Positions 44,967 to 54,615 are shown, numbered from the stretch's first letter. The stretch is DNA of 64,000 bases from Hydrogenovibrio sp. JE_KL2 (GCF_009296185.1 NZ_WBJR01000006.1:102875-166874); one strand, 5' to 3'. Program-made: numbers and translations. Notes: generated by a model not told the origin, from the letters alone.

Positions 44967-46151
44967 TTAGAGTTGGTGTCTTAAATCTCGAAGTTGGAAG
45001 CCCATTAATGACATATCCGTTTTTTTAGTGAGGGCGATGACCTTGAAGGTTTCTCCCATTTCATCCGGTAAGGTCAGGGTTTTGATTTGTTGGGCGATTT
45101 TCAACGATTCGGTAATGTCATCCGTAGACGTTGCGGACAATTCAAGTAGGCCGCTACTCATCAGGAAGTGTGCTTGGGTCGAGAAGCCAGCGATTTTAAA
45201 GCCAACGTCAAACGCTGACTCTGCCACTGCGGTGAAATCAACGTGCGCGGTGATGTCCTGTAAGCCAGGATAGAAAAACGGATTGTTGTGCGCCAAATGC
45301 TGGTAGTGGCAGCGAAGTGTTCCCATCACTCTAGCAGGTTGGTAATATTCCCGGCGGGTATAGCCGTAGTCGATCAACAGTAATAACCCTTTTTCCATGG
45401 CTTCAAAGACGGATTTTAACCAAGGACGGATGTTGAGGTTGATTTCGGTTTCATAACCATCCGGGCTCGGGTCGCCTATAAAATGCAAAATGCCGTTGCT
45501 GAAACGTTGCAATAAACGGTCGGTAATCGGTAGGTAATCCCACTCGAACTGTTGTTTGGTCTCGTTGAAAACCACCATCGCCTGTGAGGTTTGGTGTGGT
45601 TCAAGCTTGAGGCGTTCAATCGGCATGGCGTCCAACACCTCATTGGCAACAAACACGCCTTCAATCGGTGTTTCCGGCAAAGAATTCAACCAAATCACCT
45701 TTTCAAACAGGTGAGCCGGCAAAGCTTGCAGGGTTTCCTGTTGCACGAGTCTTAAATCCGCACTCAGTTCAAGGATGTAGTAGTGTTCTATAGGCTGTTC
45801 TTGCGCATCCAGTTCCAGCAGGATGTTTTTTGCCATGGTGCCGCGGCCAGCGCCAAATTCTACCAGGTTGGGGTGTTCCAAGGTTTTCAGTACTTGTGCG
45901 GCTTGTCTGGCAATGCACTGTGAAAACAACGGCGAGACTTCTGGTGCGGTGATGAAATCTCCCTGCGCGCCGATTTTTGGCAGGCTGTTGGCGTAATAGC
46001 CGAGTCCTGGCGTATAAAGTGCCATTTGCATGAATTGCGCGAAAGATAAATGACCTTGCCGGTTGAGTTGCTGTTTGATGCGCTGGGTGAGTTTTTCACT
46101 ATGAAGCTGCGCATCGGTACTGGGAGTGGGGAGCGAATGTTTTGGCTTCAT
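44967..46151 (-). CDS. class I SAM-dependent methyltransferase, MidA/NDUFAF7 family
   Basis: A 394-residue protein of the family whose mitochondrial member methylates a complex I subunit. Signatures are FAQFMQMALYTPGLGYYA, the acid-rich GDFITAPEVSPLFSQCIA, SAM motif I LVEFGAGRGTMAKNIL, VFVANEVLDAMPIERL and LLIDYGYTRREYY. The bacterial target is not established. The DNA of motif I overlaps a near-perfect copy of the dispersed repeat. Confidence 0.9.
   Translation of the reverse strand: MKPKHSLPTPSTDAQLHSEKLTQRIKQQLNRQGHLSFAQFMQMALYTPGLGYYANSLPKIGAQGDFITAPEVSPLFSQCIARQAAQVLKTLEHPNLVEFGAGRGTMAKNILLELDAQEQPIEHYYILELSADLRLVQQETLQALPAHLFEKVIWLNSLPETPIEGVFVANEVLDAMPIERLKLEPHQTSQAMVVFNETKQQFEWDYLPITDRLLQRFSNGILHFIGDPSPDGYETEINLNIRPWLKSVFEAMEKGLLLLIDYGYTRREYYQPARVMGTLRCHYQHLAHNNPFFYPGLQDITAHVDFTAVAESAFDVGFKIAGFSTQAHFLMSSGLLELSATSTDDITESLKIAQQIKTLTLPDEMGETFKVIALTKKTDMSLMGFQLRDLRHQL
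45854..45877. repeat. dispersed repeat-like sequence inside the MidA-type gene
   Basis: On the coding strand CCCCAACCTGGTAGA is identical over 15 bases to the copy at 14222, followed by ATTTGG in place of TTTTT. It encodes PNLVEF, part of the conserved SAM motif, so coding constraint alone may explain part of the match. Confidence 0.5.
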
Positions 46152-46346
46152 AGGTAAAATCTTTGTGCTTAGATGGTAAAAAAATGGAATTTTGGCTTAT
46201 TATAGTGCCATCTTGGCGTGAAAAGACGTTTTTTGGCAGTCAATTTGCTTTGAAATATAGAGTTGGTTTCGGATGCTGCAAAGTGGTTGTATAGACAGTC
46301 GTTCGTAAAAAATGTAACCAGATAATTTAGTGTTTAAAGGCATAGC

Positions 46347-46811
46347 ATGAAATTAGGGATAAAAAAGCTTCATGAAAACGAATGGCAGGTGCATATTGGC
46401 CATGCCATGATTCGTATGGATCGTTTTTCGTTGGAGCTGTTGAATATCGCATTAGAGCATTTGCAGGCTTTGGAGTCGGGGCAAGTGCATTCCGTGCTGA
46501 AAAGCTATGTGCATTTGGCGGATCATTTGATGATGTTAAGCCCGTCGGATATGCAAACTTTGCTGCGAGCGATTGCCAACGAAGATGTACTGATTTTACT
46601 GCTGACGGCAAATAACCCGAATTTGAACGAAAAAATACTGTCGAACACGGGCGGTATTCTAGCCAAGCAATTACAAGCGGATTTAGAGAGAACGCCTATG
46701 CCAAATCATGACATTGCCAAAGCTGCGATCCGCAGAGTGATTGAGAAAATGTACGAGTTTGACGGTGATGGTATTATTCAAGTTCAAGCCGGCGAAGAAC
46801 GCTATATTTAA
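46347..46811 (+). CDS. small FliG-like protein (first of pair)
   Basis: A 154-residue protein. The segment LTANNPNLNEKILSNTGGIL, followed by AKQLQADLERTPMPNHDIAK, closely follows the FliG middle-domain pattern in which ILSNMS-R---L-EDLE occurs, and is preceded by a LLRAIANEDVLILLL helix as in FliG. It has no room for the N- and C-terminal FliG domains. It may be a truncated rotor-like adaptor. It is not near flagellar genes. I infer homology from the motif only. Confidence 0.6.
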   Translation: MKLGIKKLHENEWQVHIGHAMIRMDRFSLELLNIALEHLQALESGQVHSVLKSYVHLADHLMMLSPSDMQTLLRAIANEDVLILLLTANNPNLNEKILSNTGGILAKQLQADLERTPMPNHDIAKAAIRRVIEKMYEFDGDGIIQVQAGEERYI

Positions 46812-46845
46812 CCGTCTGGTGCCTTAGGGATTTAGAGGAAAGATC

Positions 46846-47298
46846 GTGGAGATTTCAGCAAAAAGAACGGAAACGGGTGAATATCTGTTGGAGATCGGAT
46901 ATGTCACGATTGAGCTGCCGCGAGAAGCGGTTTCCGGATTGCAGCAGATTATCAGCAAACGCTTGGGGCAAGGTTCAGATGTCGATCAGCAAGCGTTGCA
47001 GAAAAAACTGAAGGTCTATCGCGATTTGGCGAACAAGTTGGTGTCTACCGATGATCGTATTATCCAGCAGGTGGCGTTGCAAATGTCGCCGGAGCAGTTG
47101 GTGACGGTGGCAAAGCTTGCGGAAGGAGAGCGTTTGTTTCATAAGATCATGCGTAATATGTCTCGTCAAAACGGCAAACAGTTTCAAGAAGACTATCAAG
47201 AGTTGACGAAAATTACCGAGCAACAGGCTTGCGTCAATATGGAAAAGGTCGTGCCACTCATTCGTAAGGCGGCACAACAACAAAAATCGATTTCTTAA
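46846..47298 (+). CDS. small FliG-like protein (second of pair)
   Basis: A 150-residue protein with the same layout as its upstream neighbour: a short beta-rich opening (MEISAKRTETGEYLLEIGYV) and a helical region with ERLFHKIMRNMSRQNGKQFQ in the place of the FliG ILSNMS segment. The two genes are 34 bases apart and look like a tandem duplication that diverged. Start is GTG at 46846 after GAGG. Its stop overlaps that of folB by four bases on the other strand. Confidence 0.55.
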   Translation: MEISAKRTETGEYLLEIGYVTIELPREAVSGLQQIISKRLGQGSDVDQQALQKKLKVYRDLANKLVSTDDRIIQQVALQMSPEQLVTVAKLAEGERLFHKIMRNMSRQNGKQFQEDYQELTKITEQQACVNMEKVVPLIRKAAQQQKSIS

Positions 47299-47663
47299 GA
47301 CGCGATTCTTTGTCTATAAATGCTTAAGCCAACCGATTGAGCCGCAGGCACGGCGTCCGGCTTGTGCAGTGTAAGTTTTACCGCCGAAACGGCCGGTTGG
47401 CTTTTTAGTATGTGCTCACAAATTTGCTCGGCAAGTGACTCAATCAAATCAAAACGCGAAGCTTCGGTAAGTGCAATTACCTCGTCACTGACCGTCTTAT
47501 AGCAAACCGTATCTTGCAGATCATCCGACAAGCTGGCTTTTTTCAAGTCTGTGTAAAGCTCGATATCAAACACCAAAGGCTGTTTGATTTCCTTTTCCCA
47601 ATCGAAAACTCCGATCACCGCATCAACGGCAAGCCCTTTAATAAAGATAGTGTCATGATGCAT
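47295..47663 (-). CDS. folB: dihydroneopterin aldolase
   Basis: Folate synthesis enzyme releasing glycolaldehyde from dihydroneopterin. A 122-residue protein with IFIKGLAVDAVIGVFDWEKEIKQPLVFDIEL, DTVCYKTVSDEV and SRFDLIESLAEQICEHIL. The frame extends to a TTG at 47678, but GAGAG before the ATG at 47663 supports the shorter form. Confidence 0.93.
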   Translation of the reverse strand: MHHDTIFIKGLAVDAVIGVFDWEKEIKQPLVFDIELYTDLKKASLSDDLQDTVCYKTVSDEVIALTEASRFDLIESLAEQICEHILKSQPAVSAVKLTLHKPDAVPAAQSVGLSIYRQRIAS

Positions 47664-47783
47664 GTTGCCGACTCTCAATATTGGTTGTTTGTAAGATATA
47701 ACTATAAGTGCCGATAATTATAACGCTAACAATTGCTTTATAAACCGATTAAAATGTTCGCCAATCTAATGACGGACAGTATT

Positions 47784-48371
47784 ATGAATGAGTTATCACT
47801 TTTAAATATCGCTATTTTGACCGGCGCGTATCTGATCGGTTCGTTGTCATCGGCGATTATCGTTTGTCGACTGATGGGGTTGGAAGATCCTCGAAAGAGC
47901 GGTTCCGGTAATCCGGGGGCGACCAACGTCAAGCGCCTTTACGGCACCAAGCCTGCTGCCATTACGCTAGCGGGCGATCTGTTGAAGGGTCTGATTCCGG
48001 TTGCGGTTGTCAACATGATGGGGATGCCGCCGGCATTGGTTGTGACCGTTGGGTTTGCAGCATTTATCGGACATCTTTATCCGGTGTTTTTCGGTTTTAA
48101 AGGTGGGAAAGGTGTCGCAACCATGTTGGGCGTGATGTTCGGGTTGTCACCATTGATTGGTCTGGCCGTTGCCGGAACGTGGCTGTTTGTTGCCAAGGTG
48201 TTGAAGATTTCTTCTATTTCGGCGTTGGTGGCAACGTTATTGGCTCCGCTTTATATTCACTTTATTTCCGGTGAACCTTCGTGGGTTGCTGTCACCATGA
48301 TTATGACGTTGATTCTGTATTGGCGCCATCGCTCCAATATCATGCGGTTGGTTCGCGGCGAAGAGAAGTAA
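47784..48371 (+). CDS. plsY: acyl-phosphate:glycerol-3-phosphate acyltransferase
   Basis: Inner-membrane enzyme making lysophosphatidate for phospholipids. Signatures are YLIGSLSSAIIVCRLMGLEDPRKSGSGNPGATNVKR, GHLYPVFFGFKGGKGVATMLG and the C-terminal YWRHRSNIMRLVRGEE. The frame is open from 47733, but the family N-terminus begins at about MNELSLLN (ATG 47784). It is divergent from folB, as in E. coli. Confidence 0.95.
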   Translation: MNELSLLNIAILTGAYLIGSLSSAIIVCRLMGLEDPRKSGSGNPGATNVKRLYGTKPAAITLAGDLLKGLIPVAVVNMMGMPPALVVTVGFAAFIGHLYPVFFGFKGGKGVATMLGVMFGLSPLIGLAVAGTWLFVAKVLKISSISALVATLLAPLYIHFISGEPSWVAVTMIMTLILYWRHRSNIMRLVRGEEK

Positions 48372-48385
48372 TATTATTCGTTATA

Positions 48386-48432
48386 CCCCAACCTGGCAGA
48401 TTTTAAGCGTTAAATCTGCCAGGTTGGGGGGG
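48386..48432. repeat. dispersed 20-base repeat, inverted pair in the opposite arrangement
   Basis: CCCCAACCTGGCAGATTTT, seven bases, AAATCTGCCAGGTTGGGG. Here the G-rich ends face outward, the reverse of the other pairs, so the hairpin has no T-tail. It lies between the converging plsY and tsaD. Confidence 0.88.
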
Positions 48433-48441
48433 GCGAGAGAT

Positions 48442-49476
48442 TTAGATCGCAGACAACTCTTCCAAATGCCATCGCGGACGACAGGCAAAGTTCAAGTCAT
48501 TGTGTTCTCCTACATCCAGTCGTTTGGCGGCGGCATAGGCAATCATCGCGCCGTTGTCGGTACAAAACTCCAGTCGAGGATAGAATATTTCCCCTTTGCG
48601 TTTCGCCATTAGCACATCCAACTTTGCACGAATCTCACGGTTGGCGCTCACGCCACCGGAAACCACCAAACGGTTCAAACCTTCCTGTTCAAGAGCGCGC
48701 TTACATTTTATCGCCAGGGTTTCCGCTACGGAGATTTCAAACGCCCGGCAAATATCCGCTTTGGTTTGGTCGCTATCATCGCCTTGCTTTTGCGCGGCAA
48801 GCCAAGTATTCAAAGTGAAGGTTTTCAAGCCACTGAAACTCATGTCCAACCCAGGTCTGTCCACCATGGGTCTGGGGAAAATATAACGCCCCGTTTCCCC
48901 TTGTGTGGCAAGTTTGGATACTTCCGGTCCACCGGGATAGCCTAAGCCAAGCATTTTTGCCGTTTTGTCAAAAGCTTCCCCTGCGGCATCATCCAAGGTG
49001 TCGCCAAGTAGTTTGTATTGTCCTATGCCGTCCACGCGGATAATCATACTGTGGCCGCCGGAAATCAACAGGCAGATAAAAGGAAATTCAGGTTTGTTTT
49101 CTTCCAGCATAGGCGCGAGCAAATGGCCTTCCATATGGTGAACGCCAACCGCAGGAATTTTCCATGCATAAGCCAAGCTGCGCGCTACCGCGGCACCGGA
49201 TAGAAGGGCGCCCATCAAGCCAGGGCCAGCGGTATAGCCGATGCCGGTAATTTCTTTGGCGTCGATTTGTGCAGCTTCGATGGTTTGGTGAATTAACGGC
49301 AGAAGTTTACGAATATGGTCGCGAGAAGCCAACTCGGGGACGACTCCGCCATATTCAGCGTGAAGTTTGACTTGGCTATAGAGTGTATGCGCCAGTAAAC
49401 CTTTTTCGGAATGATATAGAGCGACACCTGTTTCGTCGCACGAGCTTTCGATGCCAAGAGTAAGAGAAGTTTGCAT
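48442..49476 (-). CDS. tsaD: tRNA N6-adenosine threonylcarbamoyltransferase
   Basis: Catalytic subunit for the t6A37 modification of ANN-decoding tRNAs. A 344-residue ASKHA protein with [29 protein letters not shown], the metal-binding [40 protein letters not shown] and [12 protein letters not shown]. Divergent from rpsU, a standard arrangement. Confidence 0.97.
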   Translation of the reverse strand: MQTSLTLGIESSCDETGVALYHSEKGLLAHTLYSQVKLHAEYGGVVPELASRDHIRKLLPLIHQTIEAAQIDAKEITGIGYTAGPGLMGALLSGAAVARSLAYAWKIPAVGVHHMEGHLLAPMLEENKPEFPFICLLISGGHSMIIRVDGIGQYKLLGDTLDDAAGEAFDKTAKMLGLGYPGGPEVSKLATQGETGRYIFPRPMVDRPGLDMSFSGLKTFTLNTWLAAQKQGDDSDQTKADICRAFEISVAETLAIKCKRALEQEGLNRLVVSGGVSANREIRAKLDVLMAKRKGEIFYPRLEFCTDNGAMIAYAAAKRLDVGEHNDLNFACRPRWHLEELSAI

Positions 49477-49658
49477 AGTCTGCCGATAGAAAATTAACTG
49501 AAATTAAGTGGTAATTAAGCGATTTTAGGTAGCAATCGAACCCGCTACACCATTAAAATAAAAACGAATTTTACCAAATGCGAATCCGACAAGGCGCGAA
49601 TTTAGATATTTGCTTGAAATTCCTTTGGTTTCTATAAAAGTTTTTTCATGAAATTCAT

Positions 49659-49687
49659 TTGCAAAAAGTGTTTCATAATTTTATAAT
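49659..49687 (+). promoter_or_regulatory. sigma-70 promoter of the rpsU operon
   Basis: TTGCAA at 49659-49664 and a perfect TATAAT at 49682-49687 with a 17-base spacer. The 312-base gap between tsaD and rpsU holds this promoter and no gene; the rpsU leader is about 95 bases. Confidence 0.8.
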
Positions 49688-49788
49688 TCGCGTTTCCCCG
49701 ACTTTCGGCTGGGTTATCTATTGTTTAAATTAGATAAATTAAGCCCAACGAGAAGTCCAACAAAGAATTTTTTAAGCAAGAGATTATT

Positions 49789-50004
49789 ATGCCAAGCGTA
49801 AAAGTTAGAGATACAGAACCATTTGACGTTGCACTACGTCGTTTTAAGCGTGCTTGCGAAAAAGCAGGTGTTTTGACTGAGTCACGTAAACGCGAATTCT
49901 ACGAAAAGCCAACTTGGGCTCGTAAGCGTATGAAAGCGGCTGCAGTTAAGCGTCTAGCAAAACGTTTGTCTCGCGAAAACCGTCGTACAACACGTTTATA
50001 TTAA
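49789..50004 (+). CDS. rpsU: 30S ribosomal protein S21
   Basis: A 71-residue, strongly basic protein identical in form to enteric S21 ([20 protein letters not shown], ending RRTTRLY). First gene of the macromolecular synthesis block rpsU-yqeY-dnaG-rpoD, linking translation, replication and transcription. Confidence 0.97.
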   Translation: MPSVKVRDTEPFDVALRRFKRACEKAGVLTESRKREFYEKPTWARKRMKAAAVKRLAKRLSRENRRTTRLY

Positions 50005-50038
50005 TTTGATTTGCCCAGTAGATTTGGTAAGTTAATTA

Positions 50039-50491
50039 ATGTCGAGTGAAATCAAAGCCAATCTGACTTCAGAAATGAAGGCAGCGATGAAGGCTAAAGA
50101 AAAAGAGCGTCTTACGGTTATCCGTTCCATGCTTGCTGCAATCAAGCAGGTTGAAGTAGATAATCAGACTACAGTAGACGATGATGCGGAAATTTTGCCG
50201 ATCCTAGACAAAATGCTTAAGCAACGTCGTGATTCTCAACAGCAATATGTGGACGCTGGACGTCCTGAGCTTGCAGAGCAAGAAGCTTTTGAGATGACTG
50301 TTATTCAATCCTTCCTGCCGAGCCCTTTGACTGAAGATGAAATTTCAGGGTTGATTGACGAAGCAGTAGCACAAACCGGTGCCGCTTCGATGCAGGACAT
50401 GGGTAAAGTCATGGGGTTGTTGAAACCTAAGATGCAAGGCCGTGCAGACATGGCAGAAGTGAGTAAGTTGATTAAAGCAAAACTCGCCTAA
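50039..50491 (+). CDS. yqeY: GatB/YqeY-domain protein
   Basis: A 150-residue helical protein sharing the C-terminal domain of GatB, the amidotransferase subunit that contacts tRNA (LTSEMKAAMKAKEKERLTVIR, DMGKVMGLLKPKMQGRADM). The free-standing form has no proven function. It lies 34 bases after rpsU and is followed by a strong terminator. Confidence 0.94.
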   Translation: MSSEIKANLTSEMKAAMKAKEKERLTVIRSMLAAIKQVEVDNQTTVDDDAEILPILDKMLKQRRDSQQQYVDAGRPELAEQEAFEMTVIQSFLPSPLTEDEISGLIDEAVAQTGAASMQDMGKVMGLLKPKMQGRADMAEVSKLIKAKLA

Positions 50492-50522
50492 TCGCTGACA
50501 GACTGAAATTGATTTCATCTCG

Positions 50523-50556
50523 AAAAACCCGATAGTGAAAACTGTCGGGTTTTTTG
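50523..50556 (+). terminator. terminator after yqeY
   Basis: AAAAACCCGATAGT pairs with ACTGTCGGGTTTTTT around GAAA, with a six-T tail. It separates rpsU-yqeY from dnaG-rpoD. Confidence 0.85.
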
Positions 50557-50567
50557 CGTTTTAGGTG

Positions 50568-50830
50568 GGTCATATCGATTAACCCCTAGTGGATTCTGGC
50601 AACGCTAAATTTGTCAAATCAAGGCGTGAAGCTAATGTAATGTCTAGACCTTGCAAGGCTTCATAACGCAGAGTTGGCGAATTTAGCTAAGCCCCTTCGG
50701 GCGGAGCTTAAAGGCCTCTTTTTCGTTGTTGTGCCTCTTGACCTTAGAAAGACTGAGGACCGCGAGCCACGCCTAGAAAAAGTGGTCTTTAAGTTCCGCA
50801 GAATCTCACTAAGAGTTAATTGATATGACC
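50568..50830. mobile_element. MITE-like foldback element between yqeY and dnaG
   Basis: The 263-bp segment has imperfect terminal inverted repeats of about 32 bases: GGTCATATCGATTAACCCCT at the left against GGTCATATCAATTAACTCTT (read inward) at the right. A second inverted repeat of 24 bases lies inside, at 50701-50724 and 50776-50799, with four mismatches. No open frame is present. GTG flanks both ends and could be a short target duplication. It fits a non-autonomous transposable element and fills most of the 380-base gap before dnaG, so the dnaG promoter may lie in or beyond it. Confidence 0.65.
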
Positions 50831-50871
50831 GTGTGTATTTTTCTGTGGATAAGGTGTGAACGAGATGGCTG

Positions 50872-52650
50872 ATGGCTCAATCAAATAAAGGAAGTATCCC
50901 ACGTTCGTTTATCGAAGATTTGCTTGCGCGCAGTGATATTGTGCAGGTGATCAATCAGCGTGTGCCTTTAAAAAAGGCAGGAACGACCTATAAGGCCTGT
51001 TGTCCATTTCATAGCGAAAAAACGCCGTCATTTAACGTTAATCCACAAAAACAGTTTTACCATTGCTTCGGTTGCGGTGCGAGCGGTGATTCCCTGAAAT
51101 TTTTGATGGAGTATGATGGCCTCAGCTTTGTTGAGGCGGTTGAGCAGCTTGCGGCAATGACTGGGATGGAAGTGCCGAGAGAAAAGCTTACCCCTAAGCA
51201 ACAAGAGCAGCAGCAAAAAACCAAAGATTTGTACGATGTGACCTTTGCGGTTGCCAAATATTATCGCGCTCAACTTCGTTCGCATTCTATGTCCGATCAG
51301 GCAAAGGCTTATCTTAAGTCTCGCGGGCTGACTTCCGAAATCGCGAAAGAATTTGTCATTGGCTACGCACCAGACGGATGGGACAACTTGGTTTCCGGGC
51401 TGCACGCCGATGAAGCCATGAAAGCACAATTGGTTGAGACGGGTATGCTGGTCAAAAAAGATAATGGCCGTGCGTATGATCGCTTTCGTAACCGAATCAT
51501 GTTTCCGATTCGTGATGGGCGCGGTCGCGTGATTGCCTTTGGTGGCAGGATCATTAACCCTGAAGATCAACCTAAATACTTAAACTCTCCTGAAACCTCG
51601 ATTTTCCACAAAACCTATACGCTTTACGGTTTATATGAAATGCGTCAGTCACGCCAGGCGTTTAATCATGTTTTGGTGGTTGAAGGGTATATGGATGTGG
51701 TTGCCTTGGCACAGTTTGGTATTCGTAATGCGGTGGCAACATTAGGTACGGCAATCACCGCTGAGCATTTGGATATTCTTTTCCGTCAAGTGGACGATGT
51801 TGTCTTCTGTTTTGATGGTGATGAAGCCGGTAAAAAAGCTGCTTGGAAAGCATTGGAGCTTGCATTACCACTGCTGACGGAAACCCGAACCGTGAAGTTC
51901 CTGTTTTTGGATCAGGGAGAAGATCCTGATTCAACCGTTAGGAAAGAGGGGGTTGAAGGTTTTCAAAAACGCGTTGCTCAGGCCATGTCGATTTCTACCT
52001 TCTTATTTAATGGGCTTGAGGCGAAGCTTTCCATGCCGATATCCACTATTGAAGGACAGCAGCAACTGATTTCACTGTCAAAACCCTATATAGCACAAGC
52101 GCAGGCGGCCATGCCAGATTTACTGACCAAAGTGTTGTCAGAACGGGTGGATTTGCCTGTGTGGCGCTTGGGGCAAATCATGGGGTTGCGTATAGCTTCT
52201 ACCCAAAAACATCGAGACAAAAAACCGGTTGAAATCACAAAGCTAAAGGCCAAGAGCATTGTGCTACAAATGTTTGCTGTGCTATTCAAGAGACCAAGCT
52301 GGGGCAAGGTGTTTGATGATGACTTTATGGCATTGTTAACAGGGTCGGAAAACGCCGAGTTTCGTTTTTTTGCACGAGCCTTGTCCGTGCTGAAGGAAAA
52401 TGGGTATTTGCTGGAGTCTTGGGAGCAGTGGTTTTCAGACGCTAAGCGAGTCAAAGTTCTAGAGCAGATTAGAGCAATACCGCTGAATGACGATGATGAG
52501 TTTTTAAGCTCTCTGTATGAGCAGATAGCAATGCAAATCACCAACGAGCTAACAACCGAGAGTGCTCTGAAAAAAACCACGCCCGAAAATGCCGGGGATA
52601 TGGATGCTTTGAGTACATGGTTTGAGTTGCAAAAATCCATAAAAAAATAA
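50872..52650 (+). CDS. dnaG: DNA primase
   Basis: Synthesises RNA primers at the replication fork. A 592-residue protein with the N-terminal zinc site CCPFHSEKTPSFNV...FHCFGCG (Cys/His at about 43-67), the TOPRIM core with VVEGYMDVVAL and FCFDGDEAGKKAA, and a C-terminal helicase-binding region (about 440-592). The ATG at 50872 follows GAG; an overlapping out-of-frame ATG at 50865 leads to a short dead end. Confidence 0.97.
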   Translation: MAQSNKGSIPRSFIEDLLARSDIVQVINQRVPLKKAGTTYKACCPFHSEKTPSFNVNPQKQFYHCFGCGASGDSLKFLMEYDGLSFVEAVEQLAAMTGMEVPREKLTPKQQEQQQKTKDLYDVTFAVAKYYRAQLRSHSMSDQAKAYLKSRGLTSEIAKEFVIGYAPDGWDNLVSGLHADEAMKAQLVETGMLVKKDNGRAYDRFRNRIMFPIRDGRGRVIAFGGRIINPEDQPKYLNSPETSIFHKTYTLYGLYEMRQSRQAFNHVLVVEGYMDVVALAQFGIRNAVATLGTAITAEHLDILFRQVDDVVFCFDGDEAGKKAAWKALELALPLLTETRTVKFLFLDQGEDPDSTVRKEGVEGFQKRVAQAMSISTFLFNGLEAKLSMPISTIEGQQQLISLSKPYIAQAQAAMPDLLTKVLSERVDLPVWRLGQIMGLRIASTQKHRDKKPVEITKLKAKSIVLQMFAVLFKRPSWGKVFDDDFMALLTGSENAEFRFFARALSVLKENGYLLESWEQWFSDAKRVKVLEQIRAIPLNDDDEFLSSLYEQIAMQITNELTTESALKKTTPENAGDMDALSTWFELQKSIKK

Positions 52651-52669
52651 GTTTAACTTGAATAATGCG

Positions 52670-52699
52670 TTTGTCGTCCCTACATAAGGAGACGACAAA
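52670..52699 (+). other. perfect hairpin in the dnaG-rpoD gap
   Basis: TTTGTCGTC and GACGACAAA pair over nine bases around a 12-base loop, with no T-tail. In E. coli this gap carries an RNase E processing site; here the hairpin may protect or process the mRNA. A perfect TATAAT at 52758-52763 suggests rpoD also has its own promoter. Confidence 0.4.
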
Positions 52700-52830
52700 T
52701 CTATAAAAATTAAGGTCTTATTGGTACAAAAGTTTAAATTTATCTAAAAAATTTTAGTATAATTTGCGGTCTTGTTTTTTTCGGGTAGTTTCCGGATAGC
52801 GGGGCTTTGGCGCAATAAATTGGGGCAAAC

Positions 52831-54615
52831 ATGACTAGAGTAGAAAGAAAGCAGCAATTAATCGATCTGATTGAAAGAGCAAAAGAATTAGGGTACTTGA
52901 CCTTTTCTGATGTAAACGATGTTTTGCCTGATGATATTGAAGAAGACCAATTAGGTCAAGTCCTAACCATCCTGCGTGATTTCGGGATCCAATTATTCGA
53001 TTCTGCGCCAGATGCTGATGAGTTGTTAACAAAAGAAGGTGAAACCTTCGACGATGCAGCGGCTGAGGCAGCGATTTTGGCATTGGCGGAAGTAGATGCC
53101 GAGTTTGGCCGTACCACTGACCCGGTTCGTATGTATATGCGTGAAATGGGATCAGTTGAGTTGCTGACTCGCCAAGGCGAAGTTGAGATTGCTAAACGTA
53201 TCGAAAACGGTATTCGTGATATGTTGGCATCTATGGCGCTTTACCCAGCAATGGCAACAGACCTGCTAGATTCTTTCGGTAAGATCGACGATGGTGAAGG
53301 TAAAATCGCCGACTTGATTCAAGGGTTTGTCCGTCCTGCGGATTTGGTTGATATTCCTGTTGAAGAGCTGTCTCCGGACAATGATTCCGGTGAGCCAAAA
53401 GAAGACGGGATCGACCAAGAAGAGTTGGATGCGTTTTTGGCGAATCTTGGCAAGCTGAATGAAGAAGTCTTGAAGCTTGAAGAGAAAAACGGCTACAACG
53501 ACAAGAAATCTGTTGCCAAGCGTGCCGAGCTGGTTGATATGATGGCATCTGTTAAGCTGTCTCCAGTTTTCGTAAACCGTATTATTAAATCCATTAAATC
53601 CCGTATTTCCTCTATTCGTGAGCAAGAGCGCAATATCGTTAACTTGGTTATGCGCGAAATCGGTGTGCCTCGCCCTAAATTCTTGGAAGTCTTTGTTGGT
53701 TCGGAAACTGACTATACGATTGTTGATCGTTTGATCGAAGCTTTCCCAGAAAAAGCAGAAAAGCTTGAAGCTTCTCGTGCAGACATTAAGCGTGCACAAA
53801 AAAGACTGGCGATGATTGAAAAATCTGAAAAGATGCCAGTCAACCTGTTCAAAGAAACATACAAAAATCTAAGTAAATTTGAAAGCCAGGCTCGCGTTGC
53901 AAAACGTGAGATGATTGAAGCTAACCTTCGTTTGGTAATCTCTATCGCGAAAAAATACACCAACCGTGGTTTGCAGTTCCTGGATTTGATTCAGGAAGGG
54001 AATATCGGTTTGATGAAAGCGGTTGAGAAGTTTGAATACCGTCGTGGTTACAAGTTCTCGACTTATGCGACTTGGTGGATTCGTCAGGCAATCACGCGTT
54101 CTATCGCTGACCAAGCAAGAACTATCCGTATTCCGGTTCACATGATTGAAACAATCAACAAGTTGAACCGTATTCAAAGACAGTTATTGCAAAAAATGGG
54201 TAGAGAGCCTACGCCAGAAGAGCTGGCAGAAGAAATGGAAATGCCAGAAGATAAGGTTCGCAAAGTGATGAAAATCGCTAAAGAACCTATCTCTATGGAA
54301 ACGCCTGTTGGGGATGATGAAGATTCTTCTTTGGGAGACTTTATCGAGGATTCAAACATCCTTTCTCCACAAGATTCTGCAGACTTGGAAGGTATGGGTG
54401 AAACCGTTCGTGAAATGTTAAGTACCTTAACGCCTCGCGAAGCGAAAGTTTTGAGAATGCGTTTCGGGTTAGGTATGAATACAGATCACACGTTGGAAGA
54501 GGTTGGTAAGCAGTTTGATGTAACACGTGAGCGTATTCGTCAGATTGAAGCAAAAGCTTTGCGTAAACTTCGTCACCCAAGCCGCGCGGAACGTTTGAAA
54601 AGCTTCTTAGACTAA
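52831..54615 (+). CDS. rpoD: RNA polymerase sigma-70 factor
   Basis: The housekeeping sigma factor, 594 residues. Region 1.1 (about 1-80), the [21 protein letters not shown] of region 1.2, a long non-conserved region (about 130-360), region 2 with [57 protein letters not shown], region 3, and region 4 with the [26 protein letters not shown] helix-turn-helix. Confidence 0.98.
   Translation: MTRVERKQQLIDLIERAKELGYLTFSDVNDVLPDDIEEDQLGQVLTILRDFGIQLFDSAPDADELLTKEGETFDDAAAEAAILALAEVDAEFGRTTDPVRMYMREMGSVELLTRQGEVEIAKRIENGIRDMLASMALYPAMATDLLDSFGKIDDGEGKIADLIQGFVRPADLVDIPVEELSPDNDSGEPKEDGIDQEELDAFLANLGKLNEEVLKLEEKNGYNDKKSVAKRAELVDMMASVKLSPVFVNRIIKSIKSRISSIREQERNIVNLVMREIGVPRPKFLEVFVGSETDYTIVDRLIEAFPEKAEKLEASRADIKRAQKRLAMIEKSEKMPVNLFKETYKNLSKFESQARVAKREMIEANLRLVISIAKKYTNRGLQFLDLIQEGNIGLMKAVEKFEYRRGYKFSTYATWWIRQAITRSIADQARTIRIPVHMIETINKLNRIQRQLLQKMGREPTPEELAEEMEMPEDKVRKVMKIAKEPISMETPVGDDEDSSLGDFIEDSNILSPQDSADLEGMGETVREMLSTLTPREAKVLRMRFGLGMNTDHTLEEVGKQFDVTRERIRQIEAKALRKLRHPSRAERLKSFLD

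Noticed and set aside
45330..45352. CTAGCAGGTTGGTAAT as another copy of the dispersed repeat
   Set aside because: Only about 13 of 15 bases match, the G-run is missing, and it is inside a conserved coding region; chance is enough.
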